A DNA stretch of 64,000 nucleotides. Origin: Pomphorhynchus laevis. Lineage: Eukaryota; Acanthocephala; Palaeacanthocephala; Echinorhynchida; Pomphorhynchidae. The notes beneath the pieces were generated by a model, which saw only the letters and a list, made by a program, of their open reading frames with translations, was not told the origin of the DNA and searched no databases. The stretch lies in NCBI GenBank assembly GCA_012934845.2, contig WNNJ02000467.1, forward strand, positions 62,001 to 126,000, read 5' to 3'. How positions within the stretch are numbered: the stretch's first letter is position 1; every line of letters starts with the position of its first letter. Shown here piece after piece: positions 12,601-24,600 of this stretch. Position numbers and translations under genes: made by a program.

Positions 12601-15600
12601 CATTCCTGAGTTTCACCCAGTTGCATTTGATTCTATTGACTTTGAACTTATCGTTGCCAACTCTAAGAAAGTAAAGGGAGGAGCGGGCCCGTCCGGATTA
12701 GATGCAAGAGCATGGCATCGAATGTTGGTTGACTTTGGGGCAGAATCGAAACGTCTAGCTGAATCACTTGCATCTTTCGCTCGACAATTAGCATTAAATC
12801 CAATCTCACAGGAGTCGATGACAGCCTTCACCGCTAGTCGCCTTATTCCTCTTAGCAAAAATCCTGGCGTACGTCCTATAGGAATAGGAGATGTTTCCAG
12901 ACGCATTATATCTAAATCAATATTGAAAATAATATCACCCCAACTGCAAACAATATGCGGGAACGTCCAATTCTGCGCCTCGCAGCGTGCTGGCACCGAA
13001 TGTGTTATTCACGGTATTCGTGACTCGTTGAAGAGAAATCCTACATTCGTGCTACTCACAATAGATGCTGACAACGCATTCAACAGAGTGAATAGAATGA
13101 CCGCTCTCTCAAACATGCCAAATATCTGTCCAGCATTGAACACAGTCCTTTCTAACCTATACAGAAAGCCGACACTGCTAACAATTGACAGTGAATTCTT
13201 ACTATCTGCTGAAGGATTTACACAGGGCGACGTCTTTTCGATGGCAGCATTTGCCTCTGCAACACTTCCGTTACTACTCCGTATTCAAAAGAACTTGCCC
13301 AAACATAAAACAGTTATGGTACGCAGACGACGGCAACCTTATAGGTTCCCCACAAGATGTCATTGAAGCATTTAAGTTGCTTCAATCCTTCGGCCCCTCA
13401 TATGGCGTACACTTGAATCCGGGAAAATGCAAGGTATATTCCAACGGGAACGACATCTCGACTTTCCAATCGTTACTTGATAACGCTGGAGTCTCCATCG
13501 TTGAGGATGGCCTACCCGTTCTTGGAGTACCAATCGGATCAGCCGAATACATAGAGACGTTTATACGATCATCAGTTTCCTCCCTTTGCACATTAGTGTC
13601 ACAGTTGAAGAAAGTAGGAGAGTTAGACACTCAGGTTGCATACGTGTGCTTAATTAAGTCTATTCAGCATAAATGGACACATACTCAACGATGCTATGAG
13701 TGCCCCTCTGCGTGGTTCGCACCTCTGACACTGAAACTAAAGTCTACAATATCACATCTTTTTGACATTGATATTTCTCAAGACGATATCTTATGGCGCA
13801 CATGCCAGTTGAGTTTTCGCAACGGCGGTTTATGCATTAGAGATCCGTCCACGTTACCAAGCAACGAATATCGATCATCGACCTCAGTGTGTGAGCCAAG
13901 CATATATGGATATATTGGCTCGGTACTTAATTCTATGCAGGAGACAATTATTAAAAATCTACGAGCAGCAAAAGCCTCTAGTGAAAAGCTTGACCAAGAA
14001 GATATTTTGAGCAATGCGAGTGGAATTCTGTGTACCGCAATTGAGCATGCTTCAACAACAGGGGCTTCATCATGGCTATCCGGATATCCTACATTCGATC
14101 GAGCAACTCGATTAAGTAACATCGAGTTTTGTGATTCTATTTCTTCTAGATACGGAATTACGCCTAAATCCGCACCAACTCAATGTAAATGTAGGCAGAT
14201 TAATACAGTTGCCCATGCTCTCTCATGCCCATTCGGTGGTCTTCCGTCGATGCGACACGATGCCGTGCGTGATTTTATTGCCTATCAGCTAACAGAAACA
14301 TCGTATAACGTACAAGTCGAGCCGCTGCTTACACCAGTCCCGCCAAACTTTGACTTTAGAAACGGCTCAACGACAAAAGACCGTGATGCTAGGCTCGACA
14401 TTGCATGCTCAGGGTTGTTTGGTGATAGGAGTGAGCGAACTTTCTTCGACATTTGCGTGTTTAACGCTTTCGCTCAGTCCAACTCCTCCAAGACACCAGA
14501 GTCCTGCTATAAGTACCACCAACAGCGAAAGCGCAGTAAATATCTCGAAAGAATAACAGAGTTCGAGCGGGGGTCTCTTGTACCCGCCGTCTTCTCATTC
14601 TCAGGTGGAAGCGGTGACAATGCCACACAACTTTTAAGACGGATTGCATCTAAATTGGCAAATAAGCGAGCAAGCAGATACCCCGACGAGCTTACAAAGC
14701 TTAGAACGCGTCTAGGCCTATTACTTGCAAAAATGACATCGCGATGCATCAGAGGAACGCGATCTGCAATCGGACGTCCAGAATTTTGAACCCAAACTGA
14801 ACTGAATTCTCATTTACGGGCCCATTTGCGGGTAACCCAGAGATTGTAAAATAATAATAAAAAATAAAATAAATTAATATTTATTTAGATTATTATTTTT
14901 ATACAATTATTTGAGATAAACATTTGAGAATACAACTAGCACAACAATACGTTTTAGTTAATGTGTAATTGGGAACATAATTAGATAAATATTATGCACA
15001 TGCTATATCTACAATCAGATTTTTGAAATAGAACTGTGTCAAGAGTAGTTTTGGAAATTGGCAACACATAGAAGCATAATGTATCACGAATATTGGTTTA
15101 TATAATTGTCATCACATCATATACATTGTTTGAGCAAAGTTGATTACCAGGATAGAGTCGACGGACAGTAGTGTTTCGAATTCGTTTTGTAGTTCACATT
15201 CAAGACATTCAAACGAAGTTGAATCACACATCGTTGTTCTTTGAATGTGTGTCCAAGTATGCTGAAGGGTTTTGGTGATACAAGTTTAATTAGTTAAGGC
15301 ATAATAAGGTAAGGCGTTTTAATCAAACTGTATTGGGTTCGGGGAAATCAAGTGTATATTAACTTTATCCACATCCTGAACAATGCTAAAAGCGGAATAT
15401 GTATGGCAAGGAGATTTTTGATGATCAGTTGAGGGATCAATTTGTACGATTGTTTGAATTAACGCAGTTTTTAGATAAGTAAGAACTGATATGTTGGTAA
15501 AATTTAGTGCTTGGCTGTTGAGGCAAGCTGATTTTGATCTCGCATAGCGGCATCATTTGCATACAACAGCCGTCCATTACATATACGGCATCTTGTGAGT

Positions 15601-18600
15601 GTTGAGTGGTATCTTCGCGGCATTGTGTATCCAATTTGGTCGTACATGTAGAGGCTCGTTGCTTGGCTCGTTGAATCACTTAGTATGCTATTTATTGTAA
15701 GTATTTATAAGAATCAAGACAATTTTTAACATTTTTTATATTATTTAATATAATAATTGTAATATTATAATTGTAATAAATAATATCTCACCCATTATAT
15801 CGATGAAACATAGGCATTAAATGCTACCCATTATGCATTAGATAAAATTTATTACAGATAATTGTTAGAATCATACTACCTTAATTATATTTGTTGATCA
15901 TTGATCCTTGAGATATACAATAACCAATAAGACAAGTTAATTAGAAAATGAATTTAATCTACCAACTGATTTTGATCTGTTCTTAATTTTAAAATACTTT
16001 ACTAAATCATATTTTTTGGTAAAATCTAATTTGTAAATATTAGTATATTACAAGATAAATAAAATATCCATTTAAAACTTAAAATAATAATGTAACGTTG
16101 AATCAATCAAATCAGCTAACTGAGTCTACGTATTTAATATAATTATAAAATAAACAAAACATAATAATGCTAAATCAAAATTTAATAATTAAATAATAAA
16201 ATTAATAATTGTTTTTAGATTTTCTATAATTTAAATCAAGTTAAAAAATAAAAATAAAAAATAAAATTTAAAATAAACGTCATTTCTATGAATTGACTAA
16301 TAAATGACAGACGTTGTATCAGACGTCCTGAGTTCAAAGACGACAGCACTAGTGTTCGGAGTAAGCAATTAATAATAGTCGAAACGTGAAATGTAGGTCT
16401 GGTTCAGTAGCTGATGAGACCCACCCAAACTGATTAGTAGCGTCTTGCTGTATCAAGAATAGGAACAATACCTGTGAGGATAATATTGTGCCACAATCAG
16501 ATAAATTGTAAATATTAGTATAATACAAGATAAATAAAACGTTCATTTAAAACTTAAAATAATACAATAAAATAATAATCCTATTTGATTCCATTTAATT
16601 GGTCAGAAAACGATTTAATTTATACAAAATATGCTAAATATAAATCTGCCTTTGGTTAATTCCTTTATTCTAACCTTATTTTTGATAACAAAATTTAACA
16701 GGAAAATTGACCGATCCATATCAATCGAAGCACTTCTTGCGAAACACATTTTTCCTTGCCTTGAGCATATGTAAGTACGTTTTTGTTAATATCATAAAAA
16801 TTCATATTTATTTTTATAAATGCTTTTTAAAATTATTTCTTTAATTTATTAAATTATTATTATTTTCCAATTTAATCAGTATTTTCATTAAAATTTATTG
16901 TATACCTTATATTAAACATTTTGCTCATAGTTACATAAAGTTAAATTACAACAAGGAATAAAATAAATACAGTTCATTAGAAATATAGTGATAATTCTCC
17001 TGCCGAATCCGCAAAACAAGCCGCGTTTCCTCGTTGCACCGCTTCGCTAATTCGCTGCATGATGAAACTCATTGACCGTTTATCTCCGGTCGACCCAAAC
17101 TTTTTCCCAGACCTGCAAAATAGCCGTTGCGCTGGTGACAACTTATCCCAAGGTTTCGATGGCGATCGGAATAAACTTGTACTGCCGATCATCTATCTGC
17201 TATATGTGGTACGCTTCACAAAGTCAGCATGATCAGCAACTGAACTTGCAGAATGTACTTAATGTGCTATGTGACTGGCTGCGAGAGTGTTTGGGCAAGT
17301 CCCAACCAAACACTCGCCTCGCCTCCCACGCCAGTAACGAAGCCCCCTGACAGGTTCGAATCTAAACGGAATTCCTGCGTAGGCTAGGGTCATTCTCACA
17401 ATTTCATTGACCGTTAAATGGCGTACATTTCTGCCTTGTGTTTGAGCACATTGAACGCCAAGTCTGAGTACAACTGCGGTGCACAATGATTAGTCATCAA
17501 GCCTGGTGTTAACAGAAGTTATCGGTAATCTGTGAAGGAAAGGCATAGACCATTTTGAAACAGTAGCAATGAGGCGAGCAGAGATTCGGGAGAAATTGCT
17601 TTGTCGACAAGCTTTTGATGAATCGGATCATAATAGTTCCCCATCCATTGTTTTGGAAGGGTTGGCTCCGATTAGATGGTTGCCTGTAATTCAGCGTGTC
17701 ATTGGCCTGTAGCTTTTTCAAAGTACGGGTCTGATAAGAGTGGATGGAGTAACGGGCAATTTCCTAGCAGTATCTTGGTTAGCTCTCTTGTTAACACACA
17801 GAAGAGCCGAACATATGTATTGCGACATCTAGCCCTTGTCGGACACCAAGACCTCTGAGTCTGATTGGTAAGGTAGTTTGCCGCCACGCATCATCAGGAA
17901 GCGGCACATTCAGCACCATACTCAGTAGACGGCGGGCTTCTGCATCGAATGAGTGTAGTTTCTTGCTCTCAAAGTAGGGAGAACATTGAATTAGGAAAGC
18001 TATTTTCTGAAGGCAGAGCGAACTTTGCAGAAGTAGAAAACGTAATGGGTACTTAAATCAATAAGTCTTTTTCCTGCATTAAGAAGCTCGTTTACGGCTT
18101 TATACAGAGCTTGATTAATATTAGCTTAGCATCCTAGCGGAGATCCCAATAGCGTAGCATCTTGAGGTGAAACTGATTGGCACTCAGTTAGTTGGCATAT
18201 GATGTCTCGGCTGAGATATGGGTTGTCTTTGGTTACCTCACCTTTAATCAGAATTTAGCTCTTATCCAATATCAAACCCTGCTGGCTGAACTTTTTGAAT
18301 GTCTAAGAGGATGGTGGATACAGTATCGCCCAGAACGCAGTCAACCAAGTAGCAAATATTGATGCAAGACTCCAGACTGTGTGCTAGAGCGTAAACTGCC
18401 AGGCACAAAAACACTGGGCTCAGTGGATCACCATGTTGGATTCCTTCGCAGAATATAATGTGCGCAGAACAAAATATTTTAAGAGCTTAAATACACAATT
18501 TACACCAAATTAGGATTCAAGCCGTAATCTATTGAACAAATCGAATCAGATAACTGAGTCTACGTTTTTAATATAATTATAAAATAAACAAAACATAATA

Positions 18601-21600
18601 ATGCTAAATCAAAATTTAATAATTAAATAATAAAATTAATAAATTGTTTTTAGATTTTCTATAATTTAAATCAAGTTAAAAAATAAAAATAAAAAATAAA
18701 ATTTAAAATAAACGTCATTTCTATGAATTGACTAATAAATGACAGACGTTGTATCAGACGTCCTGAGTTCAAAGACGACAGCACTAGTGTTCGGAGTAAG
18801 CAATTAATAATAGTCGAAACGTGAAATGTAGGTCTGGTTCAGTAGCTGATGAGACCCACCCAAACTGATTAGTAGCGTCTTGCTGTATCAAGAATAGGAA
18901 CAATACTTGTGAGGATAATATTGTAAGACGGTTATATAGACTATCTAATCATATATAATTAAATTGGGCTTACTTGCATAATTATATCTTAAAAGATCAT
19001 TCACCTACATCTACAAAATATTTATAATTATATGTATGCAGTAAAGATTTTTTTGAGAAGAATATCCTTACCGAAATATGACTAATTACAGGTAAATAAA
19101 TTTCTGATGTTGAAAATATATCTTTAGAGTAATAAAACAGATTTTAGCTTAAATCTTCATCTAATGAATAACTGCTAATAAAATTACTCAGTAGAAAATA
19201 ACAAATAAGCAGTTTTGCAAACTATTATTAGGCGCTTTGCATGTATACATTTAAATAAATAACTATAAATCTATAGTCTGATCACTTGCGCTTTGCAAAA
19301 TTCCACATTAAACTCATTGTGATAACGTTGTCCTTAAAACGCTTATAGCTAGTTACGCCATTATTCTAGAAATTGCTTCGTTTTACAGCTTATTTGAGGA
19401 TTACGTTTTTAGTTTAATGAATTTACCCCAGCTCGATACAAAAGATAACACACATTTCTCTTAAAATTAATAGCTTGTGATAATTACACTGTGATAGAAT
19501 ATAACTATAATTTATATATGGAGTGTGGTCCATGAAGAGTGGTCCCGCTTCATAATCGCGGGACCACTACATTGCAGACCACATCATCAAGCGGGACCAC
19601 TATGAAGAGTGGTCCCGCTTCATCATCGGGTGCCCCTACGTCTTTCGACAACGCGATCTTGTGGCTTTGACGTGTGCTTACAGAGAAGTCAATAGAGAGT
19701 GTATGCTCGAGGTTTGATTCTCGTACATAGAGTTTGCAATGCACACGCCTCCACCATTCGGCCACGCGGGGCTATATATAATAATTATATAATAATTAAA
19801 AAAATTACTAAAATAATTATATAATCAAATCATAAAATAATTATGCTAAATCAAAATTTAATAATTAAATAATAAATAATTATAAATAATAAATAATTGT
19901 TATAAGATTTTATATAATTAAAATCAAGTTAAAATAAAAAATTTAAATTTAAAATAAACGTCATTTTTATGAGTTGACTAATAAATAACAGATATAATAT
20001 ACATAATAATATACATCTTCCTCCCAATGCGTCATATTTAATATTCAATATTTATAATTTTATATAATTTAAATCAAGTTAAAATAAAAATTGAAATTTA
20101 AAATAAACATAATTTTTAGGAATTGACTAATAAATAACAGACGTTGTATCAGAATAAGAATTAGAGGTCATCATGAGGAACTGCTAAATTCGAAGTATCG
20201 ACGCACACAACTGACGAATAATCTTATACGATCTTAACAATAATCTCAACAATCTTATACTCACACAACTGACGAATATACGTATACAACTGGCGTATAC
20301 AACTATACGTATACAACTAACGAATATCCTAATCCCATATGTCACATAACTCAACAGAACCGGAAAGGCCGATCAACAACAATACCGACTCTAATACGCA
20401 CACAATAAAACAAGGGAGAGTACAATGTTCAATTTGTCGCAGGGTCTTCGTCGCTAACTCTTCCGGAATGGTACGAAAAGCTGGTCTAATGCCAGGTTGT
20501 CGGGTTCTGGACTTCCCGCTGCCAATATTCCAGACAACATCAACCCGTTCAGATCTATACGTGAGTCTACCGTGGCCACTAACAAAAACTCCGGGCGCTC
20601 TTTTTGCACTAAACTTTTATCTGGGAATTTTCGTGTCATTGGTCGTATTCCGCGCGGCACTCGAACAGCCGTTGCCGCGAAGTTCTCTCAGCTTATTGAC
20701 GCAGTAATGGAGCGACCTTCTAACGAGTCGGTGTGGTGGAGTCTACTTAGCTTTCCTAAAATTGAGTTTCGCGTGCCTCAGCAGAATCAGAGCACGCCCT
20801 CTCATCTCTTTTTCTATCTGAAAATATTCAAGCTGCATGCGCCCGCAACCAATTCGCTTCTGAGGGTAGTCTGGATGAACATAACTGATGCAGCATCACA
20901 AAGAATAAATCCTGCGTGGATCAACTACATCGAAAGATTTCTGAAAAATTGAGGACAGCGACATCCGCGGTGCTGTTCGTATTGTATGCAGGTACTCGAG
21001 CCTTCTATCTTTCGATGAAAACACAACTACAACTCTACAGGTTAAGCATCCTCCGAGAAGAATATCTTCCGATTGCCCAACTTTGCCTTTTTACCCTCTC
21101 GATTGCTGCACTGCTGTTACCGCCACATCTTTACTGTCTCTTTGCGGTCTTTCCCATCCTCGTCCGCGGGTGGCCCTGACAGCTTAAGCCCAATGCGCCT
21201 ACGAGATCTCACAGGATTTTCTGCAGGAGGCTCAGCAAGCCAATTGGTCACGGCTTTAACGAATCTAATGACTGTTCTTCTGAAGGGAACGGTACCGGAT
21301 AGCGTTGCTAATATTCTATGCAGCGGAAAGTTATTTGCCTTTCTAAAAAAAGGTTGGTGGTATCCGTCCAATTGCCGTCGAATTTACAATTCGCCGCATC
21401 GTTTCTAAACTAGCATGTCAATTCGCATCCGGTCCGCTCGTCGATCATTTTCTCCCTGTACAGCTGGGTGACAGTACTCCGCGTGGAATCGAAGCTGCAA
21501 TACATGCATCTCGCGTGTTCATGCGTGGCATGGCTAGTCGTAACCACACTATGGTGAAACTATTAAGGTTTTCAACTGCTCTAGCATAGATGCAATCCTG

Positions 21601-24600
21601 CGCTCTGTCGCTTGCGAAATACCGCATATTTTACCGTTCGTTCGACTTTGCTACGACCGCCAGATCGAGCTTCTATTCGGCAACAAACGTATCCTCTTGG
21701 CTGAGGGCGTTCAGCAGGGAGACCTATTAGGCCCTCTACTATTTTGCCTCACCGTCAGCAGCTTGGTACATTACTTAAATACTAGTCTGAATCTATGGTA
21801 CCTCGACGACTGCGTCTTGTTCGATATGGTGGAGCACATTCTGGTCGATATCCACAAAATTCAGGCTGACGAAGCCGAAATTGAATTACAATTAAATTTC
21901 CAAAAGTGCGAGGTGATCACCGAAAGCAGAAATGTGTGCCAAGCTATCGCGTGCAAGCTAACAGGGTGCAAGACTATCACACCTGAGACGCACAACTTCT
22001 GGGTGCGTCGATTGGCTGTTAAGCAAACATCGACAACGAATTAAGCCCCTCAGTGAACGAGCTTCATAACGCTGGAATCCGATTGACCGAATTGAGCGCT
22101 CACGACGCCTTCGTGATTTTGCGTAGCTCACTTAGCTTGCCAAATATTGGCTTTCTTCTTCGATGTGAACCCTGCTACGGAAGTGAAATGCTTCAAATTT
22201 TCGACACTAAAGTTCGAAGAATATTGAGCGAAATACTCAATGTGCCACTACCCAACGAAGCCTGGAGGCAAGCGACCTTACCGATCCGTCTTGGAGGTCT
22301 CGGTGTTTGTCAGGAATTGGAGGCTGCCCTTCCTGCGTTCGGTTATTTTATCAAGGACACAATGGAACTGAAGAAGATACTGCTACGGAACTGTCCGCCG
22401 TTAACCCTTCGCCCTTCAGAATCAGACTGGGAAAAAAGACAAACCAATGGAACACGGAATATCGGACGGCCATTCTATCGAATCAAATATCTGAAAAACG
22501 ATGGATTGCCGAACACTACGAAGCGTGCCAACGAAGACTTGTCGAAGAAGCACAGACAACTGAATCTCGAGGCTGGCTAATCGCAGTAGCATCTAGTGGT
22601 TTGGGGCATACCTTAAAGCACTGCCGAGCACATCCGTCGGCACACGGCTTGATGACCGATTTATTTCTGTCGCTGTAGTGTTGAGGCTCGGTGTACAATG
22701 CTTTCAACGGCATCGGTGTATCTGCGGAGTGTCGGCTCCGAGGCACAGTGATCATGCCTTAGACTGCCACATGATAACGTCTCGTCACCATCGACATGTG
22801 GCGGTCAATGAGATTTTGAGAATGGATCTCGCTGCATCAGGATTACTCTCCAGACTCAAACCGGCAGACTTAGCGCGAGACAATGGCAAACGACCCGATG
22901 GTGTGACTCTTATGCTATGGGAAGCTGACCGTATACTCGTTTGGGATTTCACTTGCCCAAACACCCTAGCCGCCAGTCATGTCGCACATGCAGTGTATTC
23001 TGCTAGCGCTGTTGCAGCCCATACGCTGGCGCGGTCGCTCCCAGTGCATCTGCTTTTTTGAGACAGCTTGGTTTAAGGTTGGGGCGGACAACCGGAGATA
23101 AACGCGCATTCAGTTGGCTCATGCAACGAATCAGCGCAGCCGTGCAACGAGGGAATGTGTTATATTTTTTGGAGTTGGCTGGAGATCCCTCCCTAGGAAA
23201 CTATTGTATTATTTAATTCATATTTATTTCTTTGCACAAATGTTTCTGTCAATTATTCATATTAAATCATTTGTGCTCACTACCAACATTTTGACCATTT
23301 CTTAGTTCTGGGTTGTAATGCCGTCAGAAACGTACTAGAGGTATGTACTGATGCCTCGACAACGCATCGTACGCTGACACCTAACTGAACCGGAAGAAGT
23401 TGATGGACAAGCAACTTGCGAGCTTGTCATCTATGCGACGAATGGTAAATCCCACCGTCTTTTTTCAATGCGAGTAGTCTGCCTCCACAAAGAATTTTAG
23501 CGACAAATTATAGAATATTCGCCCTCGTACAGATGTAGTGATTTCGTCGTTTGCAGCAGTGTAGCGTCACTGCATACCATTCGAACTGTCTGCGAATGTC
23601 ACCGTCTTCATTTTTTCCGATACCTGTCGACTTAGCTCATATCCGTAAGTTTTATCAGAATAACCGCGTCTTTGTTGTTGATTATTATTATTCTGGTCTT
23701 CAATTGAAAGCTGATACCTGACACAAGCGTCGCGAATCTGATCAGCAATAGATCTAATCGACGGAGAGTTCTGAATCTCCTATGGCACAGGGAGTGCGGC
23801 TTTAGGGAAGCAAAGTCAAATCCAACACGCCGACTCATTTGTCGGCAGCGCTACAACTGCACTCATTAACTTGGAGAGCTTTGCAGCTACATCTGTCCTG
23901 TCCCCTTGTTGAACACGCCTTACTACACTTACACGGTCCGCCAGAAACTTTGTGCAAATTATTGCTCAAATCTATAGTTGGTGCTGCTTGCAACCATATC
24001 AAAACGATCAATATCAATATCTTGGTCGGAATTAAATGAGGGCGGTAGTCCTGAGCCTGGGCGACAGAGAATAAAGCTGTGCCTGCGGATTAGTTCTGTG
24101 ACGTTCAAACCGATGCGTCGACGACGTAATGAGCACTCGGAACGTATGAGCTGTCGGCTACGTGCAGCGGTTGTACGATCGTAGATTGCAGCTGCTAGAC
24201 GGTCGTGAGTTGCATGAGCCGCTTGGTCGTTTATTGCATCATCTGTGAGGTTGTTAATTGAAGCGCAGTTCGGACGTTTATTGCAGTGGCAGCTCGGTCG
24301 TTTACTGCAACGGCTGTGCGGTCTTTGGTTGCAGATCCTGTTAGGTCGATTATTGTAGCGACGGCTTAGTCGTTCATTGCAGACACTGCGACGACGTTAG
24401 TTGCAACGGTTGTACGGTCTTTTGTTACAGCGGCAATTTGATCGTTTATTGAGGCTCAATCACTCACTGCAGTATCTGGGAGGTGTTATATGCTGCGGTA
24501 GCTCGGTCGTTCACTGAAACGGCTGTGAGCTCGTTAGTTGCAACTGCAGTTTGATCGTTGATTGCAGCTGCAGTCCAATCGTTTATTGCAGTGACAGCTC

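Larger units (their letters stand above)
11335..15118 (+). mobile_element. REL-LINE family 1, most complete copy (right arm of the inverted repeat)
   Basis: Order: 5' UTR (11335-11766), N-terminal Cys-rich segment, central region, RT, Cys/His cluster, restriction-like endonuclease, 3' UTR with CCCATTTGCGGGTAACCC at 14821-14838, then AT-rich sequence shared with the left arm to about 15118. A similar motif (CTATTTGCGGGAACCTATG) lies in the 5' UTR near 11538. Three visible frameshifts (near 11920, 12350 and 13330) separate otherwise long open frames. The domain order is that of early-branching site-specific LINEs with one ORF; I do not assign a named clade. Confidence 0.85.
20339..23225 (+). 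mobile_element. REL-LINE family 2, copy A, all regions present, decayed
   Basis: Order: C2HC-like zinc finger, N-terminal region, RT, endonuclease with GKRPDGVT and LVWDFTCPNTLA, and the terminal block MQRISAAVQRGN near 23120. At least five frame changes. Family 2 differs from family 1 in its EGVQQGD and YLDD boxes and in its endonuclease; both are single-ORF, REL-endonuclease LINEs. The leader 20200-20338 contains short imperfect direct repeats (cacaactgacgaata). Confidence 0.82.

Noticed and set aside
15437-15679. 80-codon minus-strand frame with several Cys
   Set aside because: No family resemblance, no related copy in the window, poor codon regularity; kept only as unassigned sequence.
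19570-19778. Functional tRNA gene
   Set aside because: A good A box but no proper B box and no foldable cloverleaf; at best a SINE head.
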